A DNA stretch of 64,000 nt from JANYBT01 sp038211475. GTDB taxonomy: Bacteria; Acidobacteriota; Terriglobia; Terriglobales; Acidobacteriaceae. Location: assembly GCA_038211475.1 (NCBI GenBank), contig JBBQVN010000002.1, positions 1-64,000 on the forward strand, in the 5' to 3' direction. Below are positions 46,317-54,605 of the stretch, in pieces (position 1 is the stretch's first letter; each line of letters opens with the position of its first letter). Both the position numbers and the translations under genes were made by a program. The notes beneath the pieces were generated by a model. It saw only the letters and a list, made by a program, of their open reading frames with translations. It searched no databases and had not been told where the DNA came from.

Positions 46317-46829
46317 TCACACTGCCGGGGTAGAAATCTTTTTCACCACTTCCTGGGTGATCATCTTGCCCAGACGGTCCGGCTGGCTTAGCCGGAACAC
46401 CACGCTGTCGGCGGTGATCTTCAGTACACCGCCGTGAAATACCGCATCTTTTTCTCGAAGGAAATAAGTGCGGTTCAGGCCATCGGTGACCACGGCCGTA
46501 AATCCGGCAGTGGAACGCACCACCCCTTTAACGCTGATCTGACCGATTTCCAAATACTTCTTTCCTGCGCTGCATCCGGGGCGCCCACTCTGGGTCACCA
46601 CCGGACTCAAGAACGGATCGCGCTTTCCGACCTTCACCAACGCGGTGACGGGAGGATGTAGCTTGACCCCCACTCGCTGAACCACTTGCTGCTGCACCTG
46701 CTTCTGCACCTGCTTCTGCACCTGATTCTGCACTTGCTTCTCCGCTGGGCCCGCGACCGGCAGCGCGCTCTGCGCCGGGACCCCGCCTGATACCGCCAGC
46801 AACATTGCTATCGCCAGAATTGTCCTCAT
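46317..46829 (-). CDS. pilP: Type IV pilus assembly protein, PilP-like
   Basis: The 170-residue protein has a signal peptide (1-19, ending VPAQ), a Gln/Val/Lys repeat zone (about 31-50, units of KQVQ), and then GKRDPFLSPVV, which is the PilP motif, followed by a small beta domain (about 90-160) with EIGQISVKGVV. PilP links the inner-membrane PilMNO platform to the PilQ ring. There is no lipobox cysteine, unlike classical PilP. Position between pilO and pilQ supports the call. The repeat zone is coded by four 12-bp DNA repeats. Confidence 0.82.
   Translation of the reverse strand: MRTILAIAMLLAVSGGVPAQSALPVAGPAEKQVQNQVQKQVQKQVQQQVVQRVGVKLHPPVTALVKVGKRDPFLSPVVTQSGRPGCSAGKKYLEIGQISVKGVVRSTAGFTAVVTDGLNRTYFLREKDAVFHGGVLKITADSVVFRLSQPDRLGKMITQEVVKKISTPAV
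46692..46739 (-). repeat. Four 12-bp tandem repeats inside the pilP-like gene
   Basis: The unit CTGCACCTGCTT (plus strand) occurs four times with two mismatches in all. On the coding strand each unit gives K/N-Q-V-Q. A change of unit number keeps the frame, so the linker length could vary between strains. Confidence 0.75.
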
Positions 46830-46839
46830 GATTGCTCCT

Positions 46840-47472
46840 TCACCGTGTCGCCGGCTTTGTGGCGGGTTTCGTCACCACCGGCACGGGCTGGTCCGTACTG
46901 AAGAATGTGGTTGCGGTACAGGTCGCGACCACGCTCTCCCCGGCCCCGTACTGATAGGTCTTCTTGGGCTTGGCCTCGGCGGGCTTGCGAGTGGAAGCGA
47001 CCAGCAGGCCGGAGACGTTGACGATGCGCTCCAGCTTGGCAACGCGATCGAAAAAATTCAGCACCGGATAATACTGGCCATCCAGTTCCAGCTCAAACGG
47101 GACCTCGCTGTAAAATTCCTTGGCGGCGATGGGCAGGGCAGTGTAGCGCCGGATCTCGATTCCCGCCAGGTGGCCCTCGGCCTCCAGCATGCGCAGGAAG
47201 CTGGCAACTTCCTTGTCTTCGGGCACAATGCGCCGCTGCGCCTCGATCTGAACCTTCAGGTCGGCCACCTCGCGCTCCATCTCCGAGAGCCGCGGACGAT
47301 TAGCTTCCAGTTCCGCATTCTCCCGAAGGCGGGACTCCAGCTTGCTTTGTGCAGCAACATTGGCAGTCTGCAGCGGGCGGGTGACGGCGAAAAAGAATGC
47401 TCCCGCAGCCAATCCTCCCACTCCCATCAATACCCCCCACTGCCGAAGCGCGGGCCACTCTCCGAATTTCAT
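46840..47472 (-). CDS. pilO: Type IV pilus inner-membrane protein PilO
   Basis: The 210-residue protein has one N-terminal membrane span (about 13-30), a coiled coil (about 38-82), and the PilO ferredoxin-like domain with EVASFLRMLEAEGHLAGIEI and YPVLNFFDRVAKLERIVNVS. It pairs with PilN to form the inner-membrane scaffold of the pilus machine. The C-terminal 25 residues are proline/threonine-rich. Order pilM-N-O-P-Q and gaps of about 10 bases support one operon. Confidence 0.93.
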   Translation of the reverse strand: MKFGEWPALRQWGVLMGVGGLAAGAFFFAVTRPLQTANVAAQSKLESRLRENAELEANRPRLSEMEREVADLKVQIEAQRRIVPEDKEVASFLRMLEAEGHLAGIEIRRYTALPIAAKEFYSEVPFELELDGQYYPVLNFFDRVAKLERIVNVSGLLVASTRKPAEAKPKKTYQYGAGESVVATCTATTFFSTDQPVPVVTKPATKPATR

Positions 47473-47482
47473 CGCGTCACCC

Positions 47483-48061
47483 TCATCCCTTGCTCTTTTC
47501 GCAGACCAGCGTGAATTGGAACGCCTGCATTTCTTTGACCTGCTCGTCCTGAATACTTTCTTTGATTTCCACCGTCTTGAAGTAACCGGTCTGCTGTAAA
47601 TTCGACATCAATCCCGCCACCGCGGTGGTGTTCAAGGCCACGCCCTCGATATTGACGACGGGCCCCATATCCTTAAGATTGCTCAACCAAACGGATTCAC
47701 TGTTGTTGACGGTTTGTCCGACTAGGGCCAGCAGGACCGCCGGACCCGCCTGATTGGCGCGCAGTTGGCGAATCACCTCGACCCGCCGACGCAGGGCCTC
47801 GGCCTGACGTTGCCGCTCCAGGTAGCGCGATTTAACATTGGCCAGTTCGCTATTCTTGCGATCCGCCAATTGTTGGGCGGTCGCCACGCGAACCTGCTCC
47901 CGGTCGAGCGGGCTCCAGTAGAGATAGCTGCCGCCGGCAAACAAGAGCGCAACCGCTACCAGTTTGAGCCAAAAGCGACCCGCCCCTGCGGGTTCGCTCG
48001 CCATATCGGTACTACGCCGCGTTTTCCCCTTCGGTATACCCAGCAGGTTGATTCGGATCAT
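47483..48061 (-). CDS. pilN: Type IV pilus inner-membrane protein PilN
   Basis: The 192-residue protein begins MIRINLLGIPKGK, the conserved N-terminal tail that binds PilM (INLLP-type motif). One span follows (about 32-49), then a coiled coil (55-95) and a ferredoxin-like domain with NNSESVWLSNLKD and FQFTLVCE. Its start overlaps the pilM stop by four bases (ATGA), so the two are made together. It anchors cytoplasmic PilM to the membrane. Confidence 0.94.
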   Translation of the reverse strand: MIRINLLGIPKGKTRRSTDMASEPAGAGRFWLKLVAVALLFAGGSYLYWSPLDREQVRVATAQQLADRKNSELANVKSRYLERQRQAEALRRRVEVIRQLRANQAGPAVLLALVGQTVNNSESVWLSNLKDMGPVVNIEGVALNTTAVAGLMSNLQQTGYFKTVEIKESIQDEQVKEMQAFQFTLVCEKSKG

Positions 48062-49173
48062 AGGTCGTCAAAACTCCTTAGGGCGAGTCCCACCGCCACT
48101 GCCATTTGTTCGGGGTGGTGTTGTGCCACTTCGGCCGCATCGGCCCGGGTGGGCCGGGAAATCCTGAGGAAGGGGTCAAGAAACTCCACCGGTAAAGAGA
48201 ATTCCTCTTGCAAAGCTTCTGCCAGCCCCTCCACACGCGAGGACCCGCCAGCCAAATAGATTTTGGTTATTGGCTCGCCTTCAGCGCTGGCCCGGAAGAA
48301 ATCGAAAGTCTTCTGGATTTCCAGCACGATGCTCTCGCTGACCTGTTTCAGAATCGGAAGGCGGGCGTCCAGATTTTGAGAATCTACGTTGTCGGAATCT
48401 GCGTCGTGACGATCGGCGCGAAGAGAATCTGCGTGCGGGGAATCTGCCACGCTGCTCCGCTTGAGCGCCTCCGCCTCCTCATAGCTCAGTTCTAGTTCCC
48501 GCTGCAGAGCCTCAGTGTACTGATGCCCGCCCATGCTGACGTCGCGCGGGAACAATGGGCAACTGCCCTTCACGATGTTGATGTTCAAAATGCTGGCGCC
48601 CAGATTGAGCAGGGCCACGACGTCCCCGGGGCCGGGGGCATAGTTGTATTCGTAGCAGTTCAGCAAGGCCAGTGAGTCAATATCCACCACCGCCGCATTC
48701 TTGCCCGCCAGCGAAAGCGCCTGGGTGTAGTTGAGGATCTTGTCTTTCTTCACCGCCACCAAAAGAATTTCCAATTGGCCGCGGTCGCGTTGTTCCGTCA
48801 GCACCTGGTAGTCGAGATTGACGTCCGCCAAATCAAATGGGATGTGCAGCGTGGCCTCGCGCTGAATCGCCTCGGGCAGGGCCTGGTCGCTCTCAATGGG
48901 CAGAGTGATTTTCTTCATGATGACGGAGTGGCCGCTGACCGCAGTCACCAGGTCGGGGGTCTTGATGCCGGCTGCAGCGAACAACCGCGCAATCGCGGTG
49001 GAAACGGTGCCGGCATCGGCAATCATGGAATCCACGACCAGATCGCGCGGCAAATCCTCAAGTCCGCAGTGCACTGCTTCCAGGGATCCCCGTGACCGCT
49101 TGAGTTCGACCACCTTGATGCTGGAGGACCCGATATCCAAACCTGCCATGGTTCTCGCGCCAAAACCAAACAT
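48058..49173 (-). CDS. pilM: Type IV pilus cytoplasmic protein PilM
   Basis: The 371-residue protein has the actin-like ATPase fold: GLDIGSSSIKVVEL (11-24) as phosphate-1 loop, VVDIDSLALLNCYEY, LLNLGASILNI and IYLAGGSSRVEGLAEAL. It binds ATP and the N-terminus of PilN at the inner face of the membrane. An insertion of about 30 residues near 240-268, rich in Ala-Asp-Ser triplets (ADSPHADSLRADRHDADSDN), falls where other PilM proteins have a short link. It is the first gene of the pil unit; the upstream gap to 49316 is 140 bases. Confidence 0.94.
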   Translation of the reverse strand: MFGFGARTMAGLDIGSSSIKVVELKRSRGSLEAVHCGLEDLPRDLVVDSMIADAGTVSTAIARLFAAAGIKTPDLVTAVSGHSVIMKKITLPIESDQALPEAIQREATLHIPFDLADVNLDYQVLTEQRDRGQLEILLVAVKKDKILNYTQALSLAGKNAAVVDIDSLALLNCYEYNYAPGPGDVVALLNLGASILNINIVKGSCPLFPRDVSMGGHQYTEALQRELELSYEEAEALKRSSVADSPHADSLRADRHDADSDNVDSQNLDARLPILKQVSESIVLEIQKTFDFFRASAEGEPITKIYLAGGSSRVEGLAEALQEEFSLPVEFLDPFLRISRPTRADAAEVAQHHPEQMAVAVGLALRSFDDL

Positions 49174-49315
49174 GTGCCTACCGGCCCATCTGGCGGGTTC
49201 GTTCCCGCCTTGCGATCTGGTTACTGTGGCTAGGTTACGTAATCCGGAATTGGAATGACAGATAACGAAGGTACGGGGTGAAACGCTAAGGGGAGGGTGG
49301 AAAAATGCGGATTGA

Positions 49316-51163
49316 TTAGCGGCGTTTCTTGGCAGCCGCGGCCTTGTTGGACGCGGATTTCTTGGCGGGGTGCTTCTTGGGCGTCGGTTTTTTGGGCGAA
49401 GCTTTTTTAGGCGCGGGCTTATTGGGCAAAGGCTTCTTGAAATTGGCGGGCTTGGGCGATGGCTTCGGCTTCATCGCGGGAGGCTTTGTCTCCGCCGACG
49501 CGGGGTTGCCTGAGCTTTTCTTGATTGCTTTTTTCCCTGATGTGGGCTGGATCGCCGGTTGCACCGCGCGCTGGGCCTTGGCCGGCGCGACCGGCGCCGA
49601 AGGCTTTGTCCTCAAATTTTCAGGGACACTTGCAGGAACATTCGCCGACGCTTTGGCCGGCACACTAGTAGGCACTCTTGCAGCCTTGGATGCGTCTGGC
49701 GCTTTGGATTTCGGGGGCAACGCAACCGGCGTCGCAGGAACCGGCGCAGCTACGGGCACCACGCCCTTGACCTTCTTACCTGCTTTGCCCTTCTTAGTTC
49801 CGGCCGGTTCGGCGACAGTCGCAGCGACGTCCGGCACTGCGCCCTTGGGAGTGCGACCGCGTTTCGGTGGCGGCGGAGGCGGAGGCGGCGGAGGCGCCAG
49901 CGGCTTCAGGTATTTCAAAATCTCGGTGCGGGAGCGCAGCTTGCCATCCATCAAGAGCAAAAACACATCGTTCGCGATCTTGGCGTAGCCGGGCATCTCC
50001 GGAGTGATGTAGAGTTCGGTCATCTCCAGCAAGGGGACCTTCTGCTGCACCTGCCGCCACTTGGTGAGGAAGTTCTTGATTTTCTCGGCCACCGCCTGTT
50101 GCCGCGCGGTCACTCCCAGAAACAGAATCATTTCGGGACGCGCGTGGGATAGCAGGTTCCAGGTTCGCGAGGGCGTGGCCGCTTCCTTGCCGGTCAAGCG
50201 CTTGGCGAGGTCCTTGGCGTGATCAGTGAGGTCGCGCCAGCTCTCTACTAGATCTTTGCGAGGAATGGCGCGGCGGATGTTGGCGATGTCGGAGTCAGCC
50301 ATGCGCGCGGTCAGGAAATGCAGCACGGCAGGCGAGGGGTCGGGGGCGTACCCGAGCTCGTTCATCTGCTGGCGGGTCTTCACCAGAGCGCCCAAGCCAA
50401 CGGCGTCCATCTTGGCGGTGGTCCAGTGCGGATTCAGGACTTTGAGCCAGCCCTCTTTTTCCAGCACCTTGACGATGTGCAGCGGATCTTCTTCGTAGGC
50501 CAACTGCTCGATTTCATATCCAATGGCGCGGTTACTGATGTGTTCGATGTAATTGTTTTCTTTGGCGGAATCAAGTCGCTGCTGGGTGCGTTCTTCCAGA
50601 GGCCAGTGGAAGCGGGCGGAGAGACGGGCAGCGCGGATGATGCGCGACGGGTCTTCGACAAACGCGTAATTGTGCAGCACCCGCAGGAGTTTGGCCTCCA
50701 CGTCGGCTACGCCGTTAAAGGGATCCATCAACAAACCGCGCGAGCCTTCATTGAGCGAGATGGCCATGGCGTTGACGGTGAAGTCGCGGCGGCGCAGGTC
50801 ATCGCCGAGAGTGGCGGCAGTAACCACCGGAGGCTTGCCAATTTTGTCAAAGCGCTCGGTGCGCGCCATGCTGATTTCGGCGCGCACGCCTCCGTTGAGA
50901 GTCAGCAGAAGGGCGTGCGTCTCTTCGTCCACATGAGACACGCGAATGCCGGCGCGTTCTAATTCTTTTTGCAGCTTGAGAGGATTTCCCTGGACAGTGA
51001 AATCCAAATCGCGGATGGGCAATCCGCTGATGATGTCGCGCACCGCTCCGCCCGTCAGGTAGAGGTTCATGGCGGCGGCGCGGGTTACGTCCTGGACAAG
51101 CAGGACGGCTTTGAGCTGATCCGGCGTCAGCCGGGATTCCATCGTGTAAATGTAGTCGGCCAT
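49316..51163 (-). CDS. CCA-adding/poly(A) polymerase-type nucleotidyltransferase with basic tail
   Basis: The 615-residue protein has the class II nucleotidyltransferase head: LTGGAVRD (37-44) and DLD (52-54), RRDFTVNAMAI, and the RNA-binding part with EDPSRIIRAARLSARF. This matches tRNA CCA-adding enzymes or poly(A) polymerases, which add nucleotides to RNA 3' ends without a template. After about residue 420 come ten or more prolines in a row and then about 180 residues rich in Lys, Pro and Ala, with PxKK repeats, like histone H1 or AlgP tails. The tail is not part of the enzyme family and probably binds nucleic acid. Single-gene unit. Confidence 0.85.
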   Translation of the reverse strand: MADYIYTMESRLTPDQLKAVLLVQDVTRAAAMNLYLTGGAVRDIISGLPIRDLDFTVQGNPLKLQKELERAGIRVSHVDEETHALLLTLNGGVRAEISMARTERFDKIGKPPVVTAATLGDDLRRRDFTVNAMAISLNEGSRGLLMDPFNGVADVEAKLLRVLHNYAFVEDPSRIIRAARLSARFHWPLEERTQQRLDSAKENNYIEHISNRAIGYEIEQLAYEEDPLHIVKVLEKEGWLKVLNPHWTTAKMDAVGLGALVKTRQQMNELGYAPDPSPAVLHFLTARMADSDIANIRRAIPRKDLVESWRDLTDHAKDLAKRLTGKEAATPSRTWNLLSHARPEMILFLGVTARQQAVAEKIKNFLTKWRQVQQKVPLLEMTELYITPEMPGYAKIANDVFLLLMDGKLRSRTEILKYLKPLAPPPPPPPPPPKRGRTPKGAVPDVAATVAEPAGTKKGKAGKKVKGVVPVAAPVPATPVALPPKSKAPDASKAARVPTSVPAKASANVPASVPENLRTKPSAPVAPAKAQRAVQPAIQPTSGKKAIKKSSGNPASAETKPPAMKPKPSPKPANFKKPLPNKPAPKKASPKKPTPKKHPAKKSASNKAAAAKKRR

Positions 51164-51518
51164 GCCTGGTTACAAGTGGTGCGCGAGCCCGCTTCAACAA
51201 CCAGCGGGTGTACCGCCAGACCGGGCACTGGACGACGACGTGGCTCCAGTCCCAACCTAAGTGATTCTATCCAATAGACTTATACTGCGATTCGGCAGTG
51301 AAAGCAAGAAGCAAAATAACATAAAGTTTACCTTTTGGCTACTGGGAGCAATACAAAATGGCATGGACGCGAGGGAAAAGTGCGAAAATCTGAAAGGGAA
51401 ACTTTAAACGTTGACCACAAGTCGGGGCCTTGGCCGGAGTTCCAGAGCGAATTTCCGGACCGGCGATCTCGGACTAGTTGTCAGTGTAAGTGATTGGAAG
51501 CAAAGGATTTTGTTTCTC
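51164..51518. other. Divergent intergenic region upstream of the CCA-type gene
   Basis: An AT-rich patch (51290-51360) lies between the divergent genes and may hold promoters, but I cannot assign boxes with confidence. No gene is supported. Confidence 0.3.
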
Positions 51519-52004
51519 ATGCCCTCGACGCACAAAAAAGTCGTGGTTCGCAAACACGACCGCGATTCGATCCACGGGCATGTCACGCCCGCGAGTTTTA
51601 TTGTCGATGGCAAATTGGAGTTGTTGAATACCTCGGGCCAGGTGGTAGCAATCGATCTGGGCGATATCAAAGCGGTATATTTTGTGCGCGAGTTCGGCGA
51701 AGTGGAACCAGCGGGGCGCAAGACGTTCACAACCCGCCCCCGCACGGAAGGCTTGTGGGTGCGCCTGAGGTTCAAAGACAACGACGGGATGGAAGGGCTG
51801 ATGCCGAACGATCTGACCCAGAACCCGGACGAAGGTTATCTGGTGAATCCACCTGACCCGCGCTCCAACACGCAGAGGATATTTATTCCGCGGAGCGCTC
51901 TGAGTTCGCTCACCGTGCTGGCTGTAATCGGCGCGGGACGGAAGAAAAAAACGCCGGCGGCCGAGTTGCAGGTTTCCATGTTCGACGACAGCGTTCCTCA
52001 ATAG
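51519..52004 (+). CDS. Conserved hypothetical protein, small beta-rich domain
   Basis: The 161-residue protein begins MPSTHKKVVVRKHDRDSIHG and runs through short strands (ELLNTSGQVVAIDLGDIKAV, YFVREFGEVE, LWVRLRFKDNDGMEGLMPND) to a basic patch GAGRKKKTP near 144-152. The pattern looks like a PilZ- or Sm-like barrel of a kind common as a hypothetical protein in Acidobacteriota. I do not recognise a named family. AAAGGA lies about 12 bases before the ATG at 51519; the frame is open back to 51411. It converges on the acyltransferase. Confidence 0.65.
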   Translation: MPSTHKKVVVRKHDRDSIHGHVTPASFIVDGKLELLNTSGQVVAIDLGDIKAVYFVREFGEVEPAGRKTFTTRPRTEGLWVRLRFKDNDGMEGLMPNDLTQNPDEGYLVNPPDPRSNTQRIFIPRSALSSLTVLAVIGAGRKKKTPAAELQVSMFDDSVPQ

Positions 52005-52026
52005 GGCGGCAGGTTGCGTTGCAGAT

Positions 52027-53148
52027 TCAAGCTGCAAGAGTGGTCGCAACGACGACGCTCTTCTTCCGCTCCAGCCTTCCCCGAACACGCTGGATTGGCA
52101 AATCCACCAGAGTCCGCATGGCTTGGGCGTAGCCCATGGAGAGCAAGAAGATTCCAAGTGCCAGCACGATCCCTGGGCGATAGTAGTGGTAAAAATGGTG
52201 GAATAGGGTGTGATGAATGAGATACATGCTGTAGGAGAGACGGCCAAGGTGGCGCAGGGCGCGGGACTCCAGGCAGCGAGTGAGTAGATTTTTTCCGGGT
52301 AGCGTCACCAGGAAGAAGATGGGCATCAGCCCGACCTCTTGAACGGTGTAGCGGATGGTGTCACGAAAAAGCGGGTTGCGATAGACGTAAGAGAGAACGA
52401 GGATGGCGGCGCCACTCACGGCCAAGGCTGTAGCGTGCTTTTTCAGCCACTCCACTCGATCGCCGCATCGGGGATTGGCGACGACGGCGAGCACACAACC
52501 AGCTAGGATGGAATCAAAGCGAGTGTCGGTTCCTTCGTAAATATTTTGCCAAGACGAGTGCCAGACGAACGCCCGAAAACAACGCCAGGCCAGAGCCAGT
52601 AAGCAGAGCGCGATCAACACCGTTGCCTGCTGTTGCCGACTGATGGCGCGGCGAACGAACCAGGCATAGAGCAGGGGGAACAACAGGTAGTAGTGTTCTT
52701 CGACCGCCAGTGACCACAAGATGCCGAGACCGGCAGGCAGATTTCCCCAACCCAGGATGTTCCAGTAGTTGGAGAAGTACAAGAACGCCGAAACCAGCGA
52801 CGCATAGCTTTCGCGGTTGTAGACCAGGCCCGCGAGCGCGAGGGCGGCGACTAGGATAACGGTCAAATAACAGGGCGGAAAGATGCGCAGCACGCGGCGG
52901 AGATAAAAGGTCCGCAGGGAGATGGTTCCGGTTTGCTGGGCCTCAGCGCGAAGCAGGGTGGTGATGAGGTATCCGCTGAGAAAGAAAAACACTGTGACCC
53001 CGAAACCACCGGGCAGGACCTTGAAGGGCTGGGCGTGGGCAACGAAGACCAGAAGGAAAGCGACGGCCCGCATGCCGTCGAGACTGGGGATGTAGAGATT
53101 CGATGGTGGACCCGTGACCGCAATAGGACGCAGGCCCATACTGGTCAA
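52027..53148 (-). CDS. Acyltransferase 3 family membrane protein (OafA-like)
   Basis: The 373-residue protein has about ten membrane spans, SLDGMRAVAFLLVFVAH near 22-38 with the conserved His38, FFFLSGYLITTLL and RRVLRIFPP, which are the marks of acyltransferase 3 enzymes. They move acetyl or other acyl groups from the cytoplasm to surface polysaccharides or lipids. There is no SGNH domain. The start may be the TTG at 53148 or the ATG three codons on at 53139. It lies alone, but could act on the EPS made by the locus at the left. Confidence 0.88.
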   Translation of the reverse strand: MTSMGLRPIAVTGPPSNLYIPSLDGMRAVAFLLVFVAHAQPFKVLPGGFGVTVFFFLSGYLITTLLRAEAQQTGTISLRTFYLRRVLRIFPPCYLTVILVAALALAGLVYNRESYASLVSAFLYFSNYWNILGWGNLPAGLGILWSLAVEEHYYLLFPLLYAWFVRRAISRQQQATVLIALCLLALAWRCFRAFVWHSSWQNIYEGTDTRFDSILAGCVLAVVANPRCGDRVEWLKKHATALAVSGAAILVLSYVYRNPLFRDTIRYTVQEVGLMPIFFLVTLPGKNLLTRCLESRALRHLGRLSYSMYLIHHTLFHHFYHYYRPGIVLALGIFLLSMGYAQAMRTLVDLPIQRVRGRLERKKSVVVATTLAA

Positions 53149-53361
53149 AGTAACCTACCAGGGGAAGCCGGGTCAGTGATAACTGAACATACGAATTGTG
53201 AGCAGGCAGGACGGATGCAGGGCGAGGCGGAAAGAAAGAAGTGTCGCCCTTCAGATGAAAAGTGGCTAGGTTCGACGACAGTTGCCGCCGACGACAGGGC
53301 CGCCGTAAGCACGCGGCGCAGTCATGGAGCTAGGTCGTGATTCGCGGAACCAGGTAATGGT

Positions 53362-53841
53362 TCAGTTTGAAACAATCCACTCGCGAATTCCCACGCCAAT
53401 TGTAGCGACGAAAAGTACAGCCCAGAAGTAGATAGCGCTTCGGGAAACCCACTCGATCTCTCTCCATGAGAAATGCTCCCAGCCTCCCGCGCAACCATTG
53501 CCAGAAAACAACTCCTCTAGTTCTTCTAAATATTTGTGGAAAACGCCGAACTGTTTCAATATCGCAGAAGAACGAAGGACACCCAGACCGACGAACAGAA
53601 CCGGGATGCACCAAGCCCACTTGGCATGGCATATTTTATCTCTGTTTACGATCAGCCTTGCCCAAGTAGCACCAACGGCGATAACGACATTGCGCTCAAC
53701 AGCGCGGGCATCGGTCAGAAGCCATTCGATTTCCTTCCGAAGAGATTCGGCGCGGGCAGCGCGGAGTTCAAACTGAATCACTACTCGGAACCACACAGGC
53801 TTGGGTGGTTGACTGTAGGGCCTTGTCGACCTCGGCGCCAA
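53362..53841 (-). CDS. Hypothetical two-span membrane protein
   Basis: The 159-residue frame has a central hydrophobic span (WCIPVLFVGLGVL, about 77-90) and a C-terminal one (AIYFWAVLFVATIGVGI, about 136-152), with a possible amphipathic helix between. The start is uncertain: the frame overlaps the end of the hemerythrin-like gene by about 74 bases, and GTG codons at 53796 or 53781 would shorten the overlap. No ribosome site stands out. Not recognised. Confidence 0.45.
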   Translation of the reverse strand: MAPRSTRPYSQPPKPVWFRVVIQFELRAARAESLRKEIEWLLTDARAVERNVVIAVGATWARLIVNRDKICHAKWAWCIPVLFVGLGVLRSSAILKQFGVFHKYLEELEELFSGNGCAGGWEHFSWREIEWVSRSAIYFWAVLFVATIGVGIREWIVSN

Positions 53842-54247
53842 TGCGCGCGAGTTGCTCCGCGGTCATGCACTTCTGCATCGTCTCAAAAAGCTGGCGCTCT
53901 TCCTTGCGGATGTGAGCCGTGAGTTGCTGGGCGAAGTGAGTCAGGTCGGCTGCATTCATGCTGCGGGCAGAGGCCTTGGCGAAGCCCTGCCGTAGGAGAG
54001 AGTGTTCGGCGATCAGTTCCTCCACCACGCCCCGCATGGGGTCTAACTGGCGCGCTTCCGGAAAGATGAATTGCTCCTCCGCCTGGAAATGAAGTTCGAT
54101 TTCCGTTTGCTGCGAAAGCTCGATTTCCGCCTGCCACTGCTCGAGTTCGGCGACCGAGGAAAGCGGGGCGCGCTGGATACGTACGCACAGAGCCAGCGCG
54201 TGCTGGTGCTGACGGGACAAAGGGACGAGGTTGGGATCGCGCAACAT
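53768..54247 (-). CDS. Hemerythrin-like HHE-domain protein
   Basis: The 159-residue helical protein has the spaced iron-ligand pattern of hemerythrin domains: His14/His16 (SRQHQHAL), His53 and Glu57 (HFQAEEQF), His82 (EHSLLRQ), His112 and Glu116 (HIRKEERQLFE). Such proteins bind a di-iron centre and O2, NO or reactive oxygen, for storage, sensing or repair. A cytoplasmic location is expected as there is no signal peptide. No clear ribosome site precedes the ATG. It may be cotranscribed with the two-span protein downstream. Confidence 0.8.
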   Translation of the reverse strand: MLRDPNLVPLSRQHQHALALCVRIQRAPLSSVAELEQWQAEIELSQQTEIELHFQAEEQFIFPEARQLDPMRGVVEELIAEHSLLRQGFAKASARSMNAADLTHFAQQLTAHIRKEERQLFETMQKCMTAEQLARIGAEVDKALQSTTQACVVPSSDSV

Positions 54248-54416
54248 GGCGATTGCTATGATGCCACCGATTGCGGCGGCGGCGCGTCTCCACGGCGCTT
54301 TACTAATTGGTTGCAGCCATTGACAATGAAGAGTTGGGCCGCTGCGTGCGTTGCGTCGTCAGACTGACGCAACGGTTTGCAAGAAATTGTTGCTATGGAT
54401 TTCGAGGAGTCTTTCT

Positions 54417-54605
54417 ATGCCCGCAACTGGTGAACTCATTCGCATGATGAATTACGTAGACGACATCGCGGCCACGCTTCGCCGCATTCACGCCAGCATT
54501 TACGCTATGACCACGGAGGAGAAGACTCGACTGGCCGACTACATGCGGCAGTCCGATCCCAACTACCTGTCGGTGGTGGAACAGCTCGAGCAGGTGGGCA
54601 AGTAG
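54417..54605 (+). CDS. Small helical protein coupled to hydroxyacyl-CoA dehydrogenase
   Basis: The 62-residue protein begins MPATGELIRMMNYVDDIAAT with GAGGAG about six bases before the ATG, a strong site. It is predicted helical and mildly acidic, with YAMTTEEKTRLADYMRQSDP in the middle. The stop overlaps the GTG of the dehydrogenase by one base, so the two are translated together. I do not recognise the family; the tight coupling suggests a partner or stability role. Confidence 0.7.
   Translation: MPATGELIRMMNYVDDIAATLRRIHASIYAMTTEEKTRLADYMRQSDPNYLSVVEQLEQVGK

Noticed and set aside
46032..46333. Cys-rich or Ala-rich alternate frames in the pilQ N-terminal low-complexity zone
   Set aside because: Caused by the simple repeats of the real gene; other frames have no start signals.
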